This document shows, piece after piece, positions 25,364 to 34,916 of a stretch of DNA of 64,000 nt. The translations under genes were made by a program, and so were the position numbers. This stretch comes from an uncultured Paracoccaceae bacterium (GTDB lineage Bacteria; Pseudomonadota; Alphaproteobacteria; Rhodobacterales; Rhodobacteraceae), in contig CATOSB010000011.1 in NCBI GenBank assembly GCA_951812305.1, positions 124,001-188,000 on the forward strand, read 5' to 3'. The number at the start of each line of letters is the position of its first letter. Positions within the stretch are counted from its first letter, which is position 1. Under the pieces are notes generated by a model that saw only the letters and a list, made by a program, of their open reading frames with translations, did no database searches and was not told the origin of the DNA.

Positions 25364-26528
25364 CCAAGGGTGCTTCAAAATGACTCAGCTATGGATTTTG
25401 GGTACCGCCTGAGGTGCTGAGGTGATTCAAGATTGGCAAAGGAGACCACCGATGCCAGCCAGGATACCGATGCGAGCCGATTTTACCGCCAATGATCTGC
25501 GCAAGCTTGCCGCAGAGAGTTCTGATGCCCGGCAGAGCCGACGGCTTTTGTCGCTTGCCGCTATCGCCGATGGCATGTCGCGTGGGGCTGCGGCCCGCAT
25601 TGGCGGGATGGACCGGCAAACGCTCAGGGACTGGGTGCTCCGTTTCAACGCTGATGGTCCAGCGGGGCTGCTGGATCGGCAGCGAGGAGGCTCGCGATCC
25701 CGCCTTGACAATGCGCAACTGGATGAACTGGCGGCTCTTGTCGAGACCGGTCCTGATCCTGAAAAGGACGGTGTCGTCCGCTGGCGGCGGGTCGATTTGA
25801 AGAATGTGATCAAGGCGCGTTTTGGCGTCGACTATCACGAGCGCCATGTGGGGCAGATTCTGCACAATCTGGGCTTTTCCCACATCAGCGCACGCCCTCA
25901 GCACCCGGGGCAGGACGTGCAGGTCATTGAGGATTTCAAAAAAACTTCGGCGACAATCTGAAGGAGACGCTTCAGGGGGTGCCGCCGGACAAACCCGTCG
26001 AAATCTGGTTCCAGGACGAGATGCGTCTCGGTCAGAAGAACACCCGCGTCCGCCAGTGGGCACGCAAGGGCACACGGCCCCGCCAGCCCGCCGATCAGCG
26101 TTACCAAAATGCGTATCTTTTTGGCGCCATCTGCCCCGAACGCGGCACCGGCGCGGCGATCATGATGCCAGCAGCCGACACCTATGCGATGCAGCGCCAC
26201 CTGGAAGAAATCAGCAAAATTGTCTCCGATGGCGCCCACGCCGTCATCCTCATGGACCAAGCCGGCTGGCACACGACATCCGCTCTGGAAATCCCGCAAA
26301 ACCTGTCGCTCATGTTTCTGCCGCCCAAATCACCAGAGCTGAATCCAACCGAAAACATTTGGCAATATCTCCGCCAGACATGGCTCGCAAACCGGACGTT
26401 CGACACATATGACGCGATTCTCGACGCGGGGTGCGAGGCCTGGAACAACCTCATCGCAAGACCGCAAACCATCACATCCATCGCAAGCCGCAACTGGGCG
26501 AAAGTCGGTCAGATTGAATAACCCTTGG
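25364..26528 (+). mobile_element. IS630-family insertion sequence 'a', copy 2 (1165 bp)
   Basis: It has the same length and ends as 4148-5312, flanked by TA at 25362-25363 and 26529-26530. One coding difference is seen (Val to Ile in NNLIARPQT). It is inserted at the 3' end of the methyltransferase gene and replaces its stop codon. Confidence 0.95.
25452..26521 (+). CDS. IS630-family transposase, made by -1 frameshift
   Basis: Second copy of the transposase at 4236, with the same A7 slip site (25938-25944), the same DDE residues and an intact AAAGGAG ribosome site. Its 3' end overlaps the opposite-strand methyltransferase reading frame, which now ends inside the IS. Confidence 0.92.
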
Positions 26529-27153
26529 TATAAGCTGCGCGAAACCGCGCGAGGTAGCCTGTATCGTCTTTGTGTTCTCCCGTTGCGTTCGGCCCGTAGA
26601 GGCGCACCACCGGCAACTTCAAGTCGGATACCTGATCGGTCCGCGCGTCAAAATACGCACCAAAGCCTGCCTTGTCGAAATGTACGCCATTAATTGACAG
26701 CACAAAAAGCGCACCCGGCGCGGCCAATGTCAGGAGCACGTCGATCGCCTCTGGCCCGACATGGCCGTTGGTAAACGTACCCGAACTGACAATCCCCGCA
26801 TAAGGCGCGCCGGGCATCTGATAGCCATCCAGAACGTTGCCGGATACCAGATCGCGGTAACAGGCTTTGCGCCCGGCAATAGCCAGCATTTCCTGTGAGA
26901 GATCAGCGCCGTCTACGGGCGAGACGCCCAGCGCAGCCAGCTTTTCGCCGACCAGACCGGTGCCACATCCGAAATCGAGAACCGGGCCGGAACCGCCAAG
27001 GCTGGCGTAGGCATCAGCCACCAGATCCGGCAGCTGAAAGTCGGTTTTTTCTGCGAAGTCTTGGTCGTAGGTTCCTGCCCAGTCAGCGTAAAGCCGTTTG
27101 GTATCATCCATCGAATTCAGCGCATAGGCGCCTTCAAGGTCTGGTTTGGGCAT
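26509..27153 (-). CDS. SAM-dependent methyltransferase, C-terminus altered by IS insertion
   Basis: 214 residues as it stands. It has a class I methyltransferase fold with motif I VLDFGCGTGLVGEKLAALG and a VDGADLSQEML acidic loop; the target is unknown. The reading frame runs across the IS boundary, ending TKGYSI. Removing the IS and one TA gives TAT TAG after FRAA, so the native protein ended at Tyr209. The catalytic domain is untouched, so activity may remain. It lies 39 bp downstream of the YCII-type gene. Confidence 0.85.
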   Translation of the reverse strand: MPKPDLEGAYALNSMDDTKRLYADWAGTYDQDFAEKTDFQLPDLVADAYASLGGSGPVLDFGCGTGLVGEKLAALGVSPVDGADLSQEMLAIAGRKACYRDLVSGNVLDGYQMPGAPYAGIVSSGTFTNGHVGPEAIDVLLTLAAPGALFVLSINGVHFDKAGFGAYFDARTDQVSDLKLPVVRLYGPNATGEHKDDTGYLARFRAAYTKGYSI

Positions 27154-27192
27154 CCGGTTTCCCCCGTTTGCCCAAACCTATCTTGCGCGTTC

Positions 27193-27507
27193 TTACATTT
27201 GAAGGATTTCGGCGACCTCAACGGAACCAGACCCGTCTTTGACCATCGGGCAGCCCTTGGCCATTTCACAGGCCGCGCCTTGGTCGGCAGCTTCCACGAT
27301 TGTCAGGCCCGAAACCGGGTTTGCACCGCCATCTTCGGCGACACCGCTGTTGCTGACGGTTTGCGACATGCCCGCAGGCCCGCCACCGTCAACGACTGCC
27401 GCACCCATCGAACCATACCATGCGCCCCATTCGGCCATGACTTTCTCGCCCTCTTCCGGGCTCTCTGGTTTTTTTCCACCATGATATACAAAAGCAAATT
27501 TAGGCAT
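27193..27507 (-). CDS. YCII-related / PhnB-like small protein
   Basis: 104 residues from the ATG at 27507 with a GGAGG site. MPKFAFVYHGG, the central glycine-rich segment and a C-terminal KGCPMV.DGSGSVEVAEI pattern match the small dimeric alpha-beta barrel proteins annotated as YCII or DGPF-type. They often sit beside AHSA1-like and ArsR genes, as here. No function is established. Confidence 0.75.
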   Translation of the reverse strand: MPKFAFVYHGGKKPESPEEGEKVMAEWGAWYGSMGAAVVDGGGPAGMSQTVSNSGVAEDGGANPVSGLTIVEAADQGAACEMAKGCPMVKDGSGSVEVAEILQM

Positions 27508-27945
27508 TTCTTCCTCCAAGTTTACGGGTTTACGTTATCAGTCGTTCGAGTTTGTTGAGCGTGGAATTCCAGCCCATATTGTGGCTTTTCGCGCTTTCTT
27601 CGTCCGGCAGATCCACATGTGTTAAAGACATCTGCGTGCCACCGCTTTGCGCCGGGACAAGGCGAATGGTGACGTGACTTTCGACACCGCGCTTGTCGGT
27701 TTCGTCATGCCAGGCCCATGTGAAGCCGATGGAATTTGGCGGGTCGACATGGGTGACCTGACCGGAAACCTTGTAGCGCTGCCCTTCGGGGTTCTGCATG
27801 ATCGACATCCAGGGGCCGGTCTTTTCAAAAGACAGGTTGTGCTCGGGCACATGCATGGTTTCCGGGCCCCACCATTTCAAAAGATGTTCTGTTTGCGAAA
27901 CGAATTGGAACACGCGCTCTACCGGCGCCGGAAACGTCCGCTCTA

Positions 27946-29182
27946 GTCCCTCGCTTCGCATGATTTGACGTTGTGATATTTTTCTGAATCACTCTGCTAT
28001 AGATTTTGGGAGGGTATTGAGATGTCAAAATGTGGTCGTGCTGTGAAGTATGTTGTTCGACTGAATGCTGGTGAGCGGTTGCAGCTTGAGGATATGATCC
28101 GCACGGGTCGGCAGGCGGCGTATCGACTGCTCAAGGCGCGGATATTGCTCAAGGCAGATGTATCTTCAGACAGTGGCGGCTGGGATGACGAGCGGATTGC
28201 AGAAGCTTTGGAGACCAGTGTTTCCACAGTATTCCGTACCCGCCGCCAGGTTGTGGAAGAAGGCCTTGAGGCGGCTCTGGGTCGCAAAAAGCAGAAGACC
28301 CCGTCCACGCCAGCAATCTTTGATGGAACCGCTGAGGCGAAGCTCATTGCGTTGGCCTGTTCGGAACCACCGGAGGGTCACGCGCGCTGGTCTTTGCGTC
28401 TTCTGGAAACGCGCGTGGTCGAATTGGGCATCGTTGAAGCAGCCAGCGACAGCACGATCCATCGGGTGCTCAAAAAAACGCGCTCAAACCGCACAAGAGC
28501 CGCTATTGGGTGATCCCTCCGAAAGCCAATGCAGGTTTTGTTGCTGCGATGGAAGATGTGCTGGAAGTCTACACGCGCCCCTATGATCCGGCCCGCCCGC
28601 TGGTTTGCCTTGACGAGACCAGCAAGCAGCTGACCTTTGAGACCCGTACGCCGATCCCAATCCGGCCGGGGCGCGAAGCCCGTTTCGACTATGAATACGA
28701 GCGCGCGGGTGTGGCCAGCCTGTTCATGTTGTTTGCCCCGCTTGAAGGCTGGCGCCATGTTGCCGTTCGAGACCGCCGAACCGCCATCGATTTTGCCCAC
28801 ATTCTCAAGGACCTCGCCGACACCCACTTCCCCAAGGCTGACCGGATTACACTGGTTCAGGACAATCTCAACACCCACAACCCGGCGTCGTTATACAAGG
28901 CCTTTCCACCTGATGAAGCCCGTCGCATTGTCGAACGGTTTGAGTGGCACTTCACGCCCAAACACGGCTCCTGGCTCAACATCGCAGAATGTGAACTCAG
29001 CACACTTGCGCGTCAATGTCTCGACCGCCGCATTCCTGATCGCAACACCTTGGCCAATGAAGCAAAGGCATGGGAAACCGAGCGAAACACCGCATCCGCA
29101 AAGGTGACATGGCGATTCTCAACTAAAGACGCACGCATCAAACTTGCTCACCTTTACCCGCAAATCGGATGAATCAAGGGAC
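27946..29182 (+). mobile_element. IS630-family insertion sequence 'b', copy 2 (1237 bp)
   Basis: Same length and ends as 19731-20967, flanked by TA at 27944-27945 and 29183-29184. It interrupts the AHSA1 gene and runs opposite to it, so it also blocks read-through from arsR into the downstream genes. Confidence 0.95.
28022..29172 (+). CDS. IS630-family transposase, made by -1 frameshift
   Basis: The protein sequences of both frames are the same as in the copy at 19807. The slip site is the A7 run at 28472-28478. All catalytic residues are kept. Confidence 0.92.
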
Positions 29183-29199
29183 TAGGGTCAGTTCGGCCA

Positions 29200-29517
29200 T
29201 TATTTGTCCTCCTCAAGGATCGCAGCGAGCCTTTCCAGGCTGGTTTTCCAGAAATCTTCGTGGCTTATGACCCAGTCATTGATTGCACCCATCGCAGTTG
29301 GGTTGACGGAATAGATGCGGCGCTGCTTGTCGACTGTCTGGCGGATCACCCCGGACTCGCGCAGGACCTTCAGATGCCGCGATATCGCGGGCGCAGATAT
29401 ATCGGCCACATCAAGAAGTGCGCCGGCAGGTTGCGCACCATCATTCATCAGACGCTCGACGATGGCGAATCGGGTCGGGTCGCCAAGGGCTGCAAATTTT
29501 TCGGTTATGTCGCTCAT
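29200..29517 (-). CDS. ArsR-family transcriptional regulator
   Basis: 105 residues, winged helix (LGDPTRFAIVERLM; ADISAPAISRHLKVLRESGVIRQTVDKQRRIYSV) without the metal-binding ELCVCDL motif, so it is probably a metal-independent member. These regulators commonly pair with AHSA1-type genes; the TAATG overlap with the split AHSA1 start shows that arrangement. The operator is likely the repeat pair at 29534-29561. Confidence 0.9.
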   Translation of the reverse strand: MSDITEKFAALGDPTRFAIVERLMNDGAQPAGALLDVADISAPAISRHLKVLRESGVIRQTVDKQRRIYSVNPTAMGAINDWVISHEDFWKTSLERLAAILEEDK

Positions 29518-29533
29518 GTTCTCATTGTTTTCG

Positions 29534-29561
29534 CGTTAATTTCACTATTTCGTTAATTAAC
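29534..29561 (-). promoter_or_regulatory. Probable ArsR operator
   Basis: CGTTAAT occurs twice, 17 bp apart (29534 and 29551). The second lies in the palindrome GTTAATTAAC (29552-29561). The position, 17-44 bp before the arsR start, fits autoregulation. Confidence 0.5.
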
Positions 29562-29627
29562 TAATCCCGGTTTCAAGATTCGTCAACCCCCTCTTGCGCT
29601 TGGCCGGTAGCCGGGTGATTGACAGGC

Positions 29628-30494
29628 ATGGCCGGTACACTTCTTTCCTTTGGGCATGGGTACAGCGCGCAGGCGTTGGCGTGTCTATTGCGAGCCAAAG
29701 GCTGGCGCATCATTGGCACAACCCGCAAGGAAGAAAAGCTTGGCCGTCTTGCCAAAACGGGTATCGATCCGGTGCTTTGGCCGGGTGGCGATGTCTCTGA
29801 GCCGCTCAAGAACGCGACCCATTTGTTGATTTCCGCTGGTCCTGACGAGGCTGGCGATCCGGTGTTGAATGCGCTGAAAGACGAAATCGCCGCGATTGCA
29901 TCCCATATCGCCTGGGTCGGATACCTGTCTACCACAGGCGTTTACGGCGACCACGGCGGCGGCTGGGTGGATGAAACCACGCCGCTGACGCCCACAACGA
30001 AACGTGGGCAATTACGGCTGGACGCGGAAGCCGCGTGGCAGGCGCTTGCCAGGGACGCTGACTTGCCGCTGCATATTTTCCGGCTTGCAGGGATTTACGG
30101 ACCGGGCCGGGGACCGTTTGCCAAGGTGCGTGCCGGAACCGCGCGGCGGATCATCAAACCCGGTCAGGTGTTCAGCCGCATTCATGTTGACGATATCGCA
30201 CAGGTCCTTATTGCATCGATCCGAAACCCGGATCCCGGCGCGATCTACAATGTCTGTGACGATGATCCCGCGCCGCCTGAAGACATCATTGGCTACGCGG
30301 CGGAATTGCTGGGCCTGCCTCTTCCGGCTGCCGAAAACTTTGAAACAGCTGACATGACCCCGATGGCCCGCAGTTTTTATGCGGAATCCAAAGGGGTCAG
30401 GAATGAGCGAATTACGGATGAGTTAGGGGTCGTGCTGAAATACCCCAATTATCGCGCAGGATTGCGGGCACTTCTTACAGAACAGCCCGGGTAA
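29628..30494 (+). CDS. NAD(P)-dependent epimerase/dehydratase-like (atypical SDR) protein
   Basis: 288 residues. The nucleotide-binding start (LLSFGHGYSAQALACLL) and the atypical SDR features STTGVYGDHGGGWVDET, FRLAGIYGPGRGP and SRIHVDDIAQVL place it with YeeZ-like proteins. The usual YxxxK is replaced, so catalysis is doubtful and the role unknown. The start is ATG 29628; a TTG nine bases upstream is an alternative. Confidence 0.82.
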   Translation: MAGTLLSFGHGYSAQALACLLRAKGWRIIGTTRKEEKLGRLAKTGIDPVLWPGGDVSEPLKNATHLLISAGPDEAGDPVLNALKDEIAAIASHIAWVGYLSTTGVYGDHGGGWVDETTPLTPTTKRGQLRLDAEAAWQALARDADLPLHIFRLAGIYGPGRGPFAKVRAGTARRIIKPGQVFSRIHVDDIAQVLIASIRNPDPGAIYNVCDDDPAPPEDIIGYAAELLGLPLPAAENFETADMTPMARSFYAESKGVRNERITDELGVVLKYPNYRAGLRALLTEQPG

Positions 30495-30502
30495 TCGCCG
30501 AA

Positions 30503-30691
30503 TTATCCGCCGATCCCGACCCAGACGATTGTTACGAATGTCATCAGAACGCCAACCCAGTTGTCGTTGCCCGATTCAACAGCCGCCACAGAAATTACAT
30601 CCGGATCCATCGTTGCGGTTTCCGGGCTGCCTGCGATGGCAGCCGATGTCATAAGCGCAATCATGCCGGTCAGAACAACAAAACGCATCAT
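30503..30691 (-). CDS. Small membrane or secreted protein
   Basis: 62 residues with a signal-like N-terminus (MMRFVVLTGMIALMTSAAIA), a short acidic middle and a C-terminal hydrophobic span (VGVLMTFVTIVWVGIGG). It resembles small unnamed proteins of this order. Its upstream region is cut 33 bp before the ATG by an IS element, which may have removed the promoter. Confidence 0.55.
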   Translation of the reverse strand: MMRFVVLTGMIALMTSAAIAGSPETATMDPDVISVAAVESGNDNWVGVLMTFVTIVWVGIGG

Positions 30692-30724
30692 GCTTCCCCC
30701 ATTTGAAACGTTGCCGGGACACTA

Positions 30725-31773
30725 GAGCGTCGTCCATCTAATCTGCAACATATCCGGCAGCTTTGAAGAGGTTTCGGCACTCGGTTGGCGGGAAGAGGTC
30801 GCAGGTTTGGGCGACGGATTGGAAAAGGGCGTCGAAGGTGCGGGCCTTGAGCCGACGCAGGTGTGCCTTGAGTTTCGAGTACGCCATTTCGATCGGGTTG
30901 AGATCGGGCGAATACGGCGGCAGGAAGAGCAGCCAGCTGCCTTGCGACTTCAGCAGTTCCTGCGCATTGGCCGATTTGTGCGATGACAGGTTGTCGGCGA
31001 TCACCACATCGCCCGGCTGCAACGTTGGAGCCAGCTGGGTCTCGATGTAGAGGTCGAACGCGGCGCGGTTCATGGGGCCGTCCAGCACCCAGGGGGCGCT
31101 GAGTTCGTCGATCCGCAGGCCCGCGATGAAGGTCTGGGTGCGCCAGTGGCCGAAGGGCGCGTCGGCTTCCAGCCGGGTGCCGCGTGGGGATCGACCACGA
31201 AGCCGTGTCATCTTGGTCGTGACAGCTGTTTCGTCGATAAAAACCAGCCGGTGCGGCTCAAGGCGCATCCTCGGCATCCGGCGGTGCTGCCACTCGTACC
31301 TGGCAGCGCGCACCCGTTTGCGCAGCCGCTCCGTCGCGATCAGGGATTTTTTTATATGTGAACCCAAGACGATGGATCAGATAACGCGAGAGCATCGCCG
31401 GTGTCGCGGTGAGGGCATGTTCCTGTTTCAGCACCTCGGCCAGTTCCGGCATAGTGATATCCGGCTCGGCTTCCACGCGTGTCTTAAGCCAGTTTGAGAC
31501 CACATCCAGCTTGCTGCGCCGAGGGCGGCCTTGAGGCGCAGCTCTCACCCCACCCGTTCGCCTCTTACGTTGCATGATCCGCACCGCGCTGGCAGCTGAT
31601 ATCCGTAAACGCCGCGCAGCCTCATGGCAGGAAAGGCCGTCATCAACCAAAGCGACGACACGTTCCCGAATATCCAGTGATAGCGATTTGCCCATGATCC
31701 ACCTCCACATATGGTGAATCACAAAACCTGCCACGTGGGAATCCCATCGATTCAGATTTCAAGGACGACGCTC
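30725..31773 (-). mobile_element. IS630-family insertion sequence 'c' (1049 bp)
   Basis: Perfect 11-bp ends GAGCGTCGTCC are flanked by TA at 30723-30724 and 31774-31775. It is the only copy in the window and differs in sequence from elements a and b. Confidence 0.95.
30738..31695 (-). CDS. IS630-family transposase, made by -1 frameshift
   Basis: It starts at ATG 31695 (MGKSLSLDIRERVVALVDDG, GGAGG upstream) with a helix-turn-helix (SCHEAARRLRISAASAVRIM). It shifts frame at seven A on the coding strand (31347-31353) into the catalytic part with D in LVFIDETAVTT, D in VVIADNLSSHKS and E in LNPIEMAYSKLK, ending at 30738. Confidence 0.92.
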
Positions 31774-31848
31774 TAACGGCAGAATTCCGCCTGCGCCATC
31801 GAATTAGCACACCATGAAAACGCCCGTTGCAGATGTTGATTTCGCGCA

Positions 31849-33774
31849 TCAGGCGCGGCTTGCGATGCTTTCTACTCCGAGAACAGACAGAACTTTCGCC
31901 TCGATATCCGACGCGTTCAGTTTCGCCGTCGCGTACATATCGCGCGGGTTTGCCTGATCGATGAATTCGTCGGGCAGAACCATCGAGCGGAAGGCGAGGC
32001 CGGTATCAAACACACCGTTTTCGGCGAGCATTTGCGCGACGTGGCTACCAAAACCGCCAATCGCGCCCTCCTCGATAGTAATCAGCGCCTGATGCGTGCT
32101 GACGAGTGTCAGGATCAGATCCTCATCCAGCGGTTTGGCAAAGCGCGCATCGGCGATGGTCGGGTTGATGCCTTTGGCAGACAGCGCCTCGGCGGCATCA
32201 ATCACTTCCGCCAGCCGGGTGCCGAAAGACAGAATCGCAACCCCCTGCCCCTCGCGCAGAATCCGGCCCCTGCCGATGTCCAGCACTTCGCCGTGTTCGG
32301 GCATTTCAACGCCCACCCCTTCGCCGCGTGGAAAGCGAAAAGCGATGGGGCCATCGTCATGCGCGGCGGCGGTGGCGAACATGTGTTTCAGTTCCGCTTC
32401 ATCCGCTGCGGCCATCACCGTGAACCCGGGCAGGTTGGCGAGATAGGCAATGTCAAAGGCCCCGGCATGAGTGGCGCCATCGGCCCCAACCAGCCCAGCA
32501 CGGTCGATGGCGAAGCGGACCGGAAGACGTTGTATCGCAACATCGTGCACGACCTGATCGTATCCGCGTTGCAGGAAGGTCGAATAGATCGCGCAGAAAG
32601 GCTTCATGCCGCCTGCGGCGAGACCGGCGCTGAATGTCACGCCGTGTTGTTCGGCGATACCGACGTCGAAACAGCGGCTGGGATAGCGCTCGGCGAACAG
32701 GTTCAGACCGGTGCCATCGGGCATCGCAGCCGTCACAGCACAGATCTTGTCGTCGCGCGCGGCCTCTTCGATCAGGCTTTGTGCGAAGACCTTGGTATAG
32801 CTTGGGGCGTTAGAGGGGGATTTCTTTTGCTCACCCGTGACAATGTCGAATTTGGAAACGCCATGCCCCCGGTCACGCGCGGCCTCTGCCGGGGCGAAGC
32901 CCTTGCCCTTTTTCGTCAGCACATGGATCAGCATCGGCCCTGTGGCGCGTTCCTGCACGGTGCGCAGAACCGGCAGCAACTGATCAAGGTCATGCCCGTC
33001 AATCGGCCCGACATAGCTGAACCCGAGACTCTCAAACAGCGTTCCGCCAACGGCCATGCCCTTCAGCATTTCCTTGGCGCGCTTGGCGCCTTCCTGAAAC
33101 GGCTCGGGCAACAGGCTGACCGCGCCCTTGGCGGCGGCTTTCAGTTCCTGAAACGGCGCACCGGCGTAGAGCTGGCTAAGATAGGACGAAAACGCGCCCA
33201 CTGGCGGCGCGATACTCATCTCGTTGTCATTCAGGATCACGAACAACCGCCGGTTCAGATGGCCCGCGTTGTTCATCGCCTCAAACGCCATGCCCGCGCT
33301 CATGGCACCATCGCCGATCACCGCAATCGCATCGCCGAGTGCCGGGTCCGGGGAACCGCCGAGATCACGCGCCACGGCAAATCCCAAAGCGGCGCTGATC
33401 GAAGTCGACGAATGCGCGGCGCCGAATGGGTCGTAGGGGCTTTCGGAGCGTTTGGTGAAGCCGGACAGGCCATCTTTCTGGCGTAGCGTACGGATACGGT
33501 CGCGCCGACCGGTCAGGATCTTGTGGGGATAGCATTGATGGCTGACATCCCAGATCAGCCGGTCCCGCGGCGTGTCGAAGACGGCATGCAGCGCGACGGT
33601 CAATTCGACCACGCCCAGACCAGCACCCAGATGCCCGCCCGTTTCGCTGACCGCGCTGATGGTCTCAACGCGCAGTTCTTCGGCCAGCCGTTTCAGATCG
33701 GCATCGGACATCCCCTTCAGATCTGCGGGGCTCTGGACCCGGTCGAGGGTCGGTGTCTCAGGTCTGGCAGCCAT
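31849..33774 (-). CDS. dxs: 1-deoxy-D-xylulose-5-phosphate synthase
   Basis: 641 residues from ATG 33774. Thiamine-diphosphate enzyme with ETGGHLGAGLG, the cofactor motif GDGAMSAGMAFEAMNNAG..NDNE and the transketolase-like DRAGLVGADGATHAGAFD. It makes DXP from pyruvate and glyceraldehyde-3-phosphate, the first step of the non-mevalonate isoprenoid route. It follows ispA by 19 bp in an operon with xseB. Confidence 0.97.
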   Translation of the reverse strand: MAARPETPTLDRVQSPADLKGMSDADLKRLAEELRVETISAVSETGGHLGAGLGVVELTVALHAVFDTPRDRLIWDVSHQCYPHKILTGRRDRIRTLRQKDGLSGFTKRSESPYDPFGAAHSSTSISAALGFAVARDLGGSPDPALGDAIAVIGDGAMSAGMAFEAMNNAGHLNRRLFVILNDNEMSIAPPVGAFSSYLSQLYAGAPFQELKAAAKGAVSLLPEPFQEGAKRAKEMLKGMAVGGTLFESLGFSYVGPIDGHDLDQLLPVLRTVQERATGPMLIHVLTKKGKGFAPAEAARDRGHGVSKFDIVTGEQKKSPSNAPSYTKVFAQSLIEEAARDDKICAVTAAMPDGTGLNLFAERYPSRCFDVGIAEQHGVTFSAGLAAGGMKPFCAIYSTFLQRGYDQVVHDVAIQRLPVRFAIDRAGLVGADGATHAGAFDIAYLANLPGFTVMAAADEAELKHMFATAAAHDDGPIAFRFPRGEGVGVEMPEHGEVLDIGRGRILREGQGVAILSFGTRLAEVIDAAEALSAKGINPTIADARFAKPLDEDLILTLVSTHQALITIEEGAIGGFGSHVAQMLAENGVFDTGLAFRSMVLPDEFIDQANPRDMYATAKLNASDIEAKVLSVLGVESIASRA

Positions 33775-33793
33775 ATCAGTCTTTATACCAGCT

Positions 33794-34684
33794 TCAGCGC
33801 GAGATAACGAACCGGGCGGCATCCTTCAAGCAATCGGCTTTGTCACCATAGGAAGATAGGGCATCACAGGCCTCTGTCACCAATTCGCGCGCGCGGCTTT
33901 TCGCCCCATCAAGGCCCAGGTGACTGACGAATGTGGCTTTTCCCGCGCCCGCATCCTTACCGACGGCCTTGCCGAGGCTGGCGGCATCGCCTTCGACATC
34001 AAGAATGTCATCCGCAATCTGAAAGGCGATGCCAATCTTGCCGCCAAAGGATTCCAGCGGCGCCGGGTCTTCCCCAGCCATCACTGCGCCCGCGCTGGCG
34101 GCCCACCTGATCAGCGCGCCGGTCTTGCCAGCCTGCAACTGCATGATTTCATCGAGGGAGAGCGGCGTGGCGACACCTTCGGCTGCGATATCCATCGCCT
34201 GCCCCCCGACCATGCCGCGCACACCGGCGGCATTTGCGAGGCCAAGGGTCAACTCGGCCCTGCCCATTCCGCCCAAAAGCTCAAATGCCAGCGCCTGCAA
34301 CGCGTCACCAGCCAAAACCGCAATATGCTCGTTCCATTTACGGTGAACTGTCGGCTTGCCCCGCCGCAGATCATCGTCATCCATGCAGGGCAGATCGTCG
34401 TGGATCAGGGAATAGGCATGAATGGCCTCGATTGCCCCTGCCGCGGGCCGAGAAACGAACCTGTCGATCCCGAAAAGCCGCGCACTTTCGATCACCAGAA
34501 ACGCACGCAAACCTTTGCCGCCCTTCACGGCATAGATCATTGAATCGGCGACATCGCCTTCGGCACCAACCAGCGCGTCGCAAATTGTTGACTCCGCCAG
34601 ATCGCGCGCCCGTGTCAGGGCTTGCGCAAATGGCAGATCGTCGTTGTCAGTTTTGGTTGTCACAGGCGGCTGGTCAGCCAGCAT
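33794..34684 (-). CDS. ispA: Farnesyl diphosphate synthase (polyprenyl synthetase)
   Basis: 296 residues with both Asp-rich motifs, DDLPCMDDDDLRRG and DDILD, plus GGKGLRA near the N-terminus. It condenses IPP with DMAPP/GPP. The ATG at 34684 overlaps the xseB stop by 11 nt; the GTG at 34663 is an alternative. It sits between xseB and dxs, the usual isoprenoid operon of this group. Confidence 0.93.
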   Translation of the reverse strand: MLADQPPVTTKTDNDDLPFAQALTRARDLAESTICDALVGAEGDVADSMIYAVKGGKGLRAFLVIESARLFGIDRFVSRPAAGAIEAIHAYSLIHDDLPCMDDDDLRRGKPTVHRKWNEHIAVLAGDALQALAFELLGGMGRAELTLGLANAAGVRGMVGGQAMDIAAEGVATPLSLDEIMQLQAGKTGALIRWAASAGAVMAGEDPAPLESFGGKIGIAFQIADDILDVEGDAASLGKAVGKDAGAGKATFVSHLGLDGAKSRARELVTEACDALSSYGDKADCLKDAARFVISR

Positions 34685-34916
34685 CCAGCGGCGCCGTCCC
34701 GGTCGGCTGCCCGTCCGCATTCAGCGTGATCGCGGCGACTTTTTCTTCCGCCTCTTTCAACTTTTCCTCGCAGCGTTTCTTCAATTCAGCGCCGCGTTCA
34801 TAAAGGCTGATCGAGGCTTCCAGTTCGACATTGCCGCTTTCCAACTGGCTGACGACCTCTTCCAGCGCCTTCATCGCTTCTTCAAAGCTCATCTCGCTGA
34901 CTTTTTTGTCGCTCAT
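34674..34916 (-). CDS. xseB: Exodeoxyribonuclease VII small subunit
   Basis: 80 residues, almost entirely helical, with the family pattern MSFEEAMKALEEVVSQLESGNVELEASISLYERG. It partners XseA in single-strand DNA degradation. Its start overlaps the stop of the deacetylase-like gene (ATGA-type junction at 34913-34916). Confidence 0.95.
   Translation of the reverse strand: MSDKKVSEMSFEEAMKALEEVVSQLESGNVELEASISLYERGAELKKRCEEKLKEAEEKVAAITLNADGQPTGTAPLDAG

Larger units (their letters stand above)
27530..29200 (-). pseudogene. AHSA1/SRPBCC-domain gene split by an IS630 element
   Basis: The native start is the ATG at 29200, encoding MAELT, overlapping the ArsR stop as TAATG. Five codons in, IS element 'b' (27946-29182) is inserted at a TA. 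The body resumes at 27945 and runs to 27530 (LERTFPAPVERVFQFVSQTEHL...). Rejoining gives MAELTLERTFPAP, an ordinary AHSA1 start, about 142 residues. The IS end supplies an in-frame ATG (27961) that would give MRSEGL in place of MAELTL, so a near-normal protein could be made if that ATG is used, but no ribosome site precedes it. Confidence 0.88.

Noticed and set aside
31347..31353. T-run as a terminator
   Set aside because: It is the slip site of the IS630-c transposase and has no stem before it.
32032..33486. Long forward frame opposite dxs (also 39266-40318 opposite tuf, 14118-15218 opposite the IS66 transposase)
   Set aside because: High-GC codon bias opens antisense frames; these translations show no domain and lie over well-known genes.
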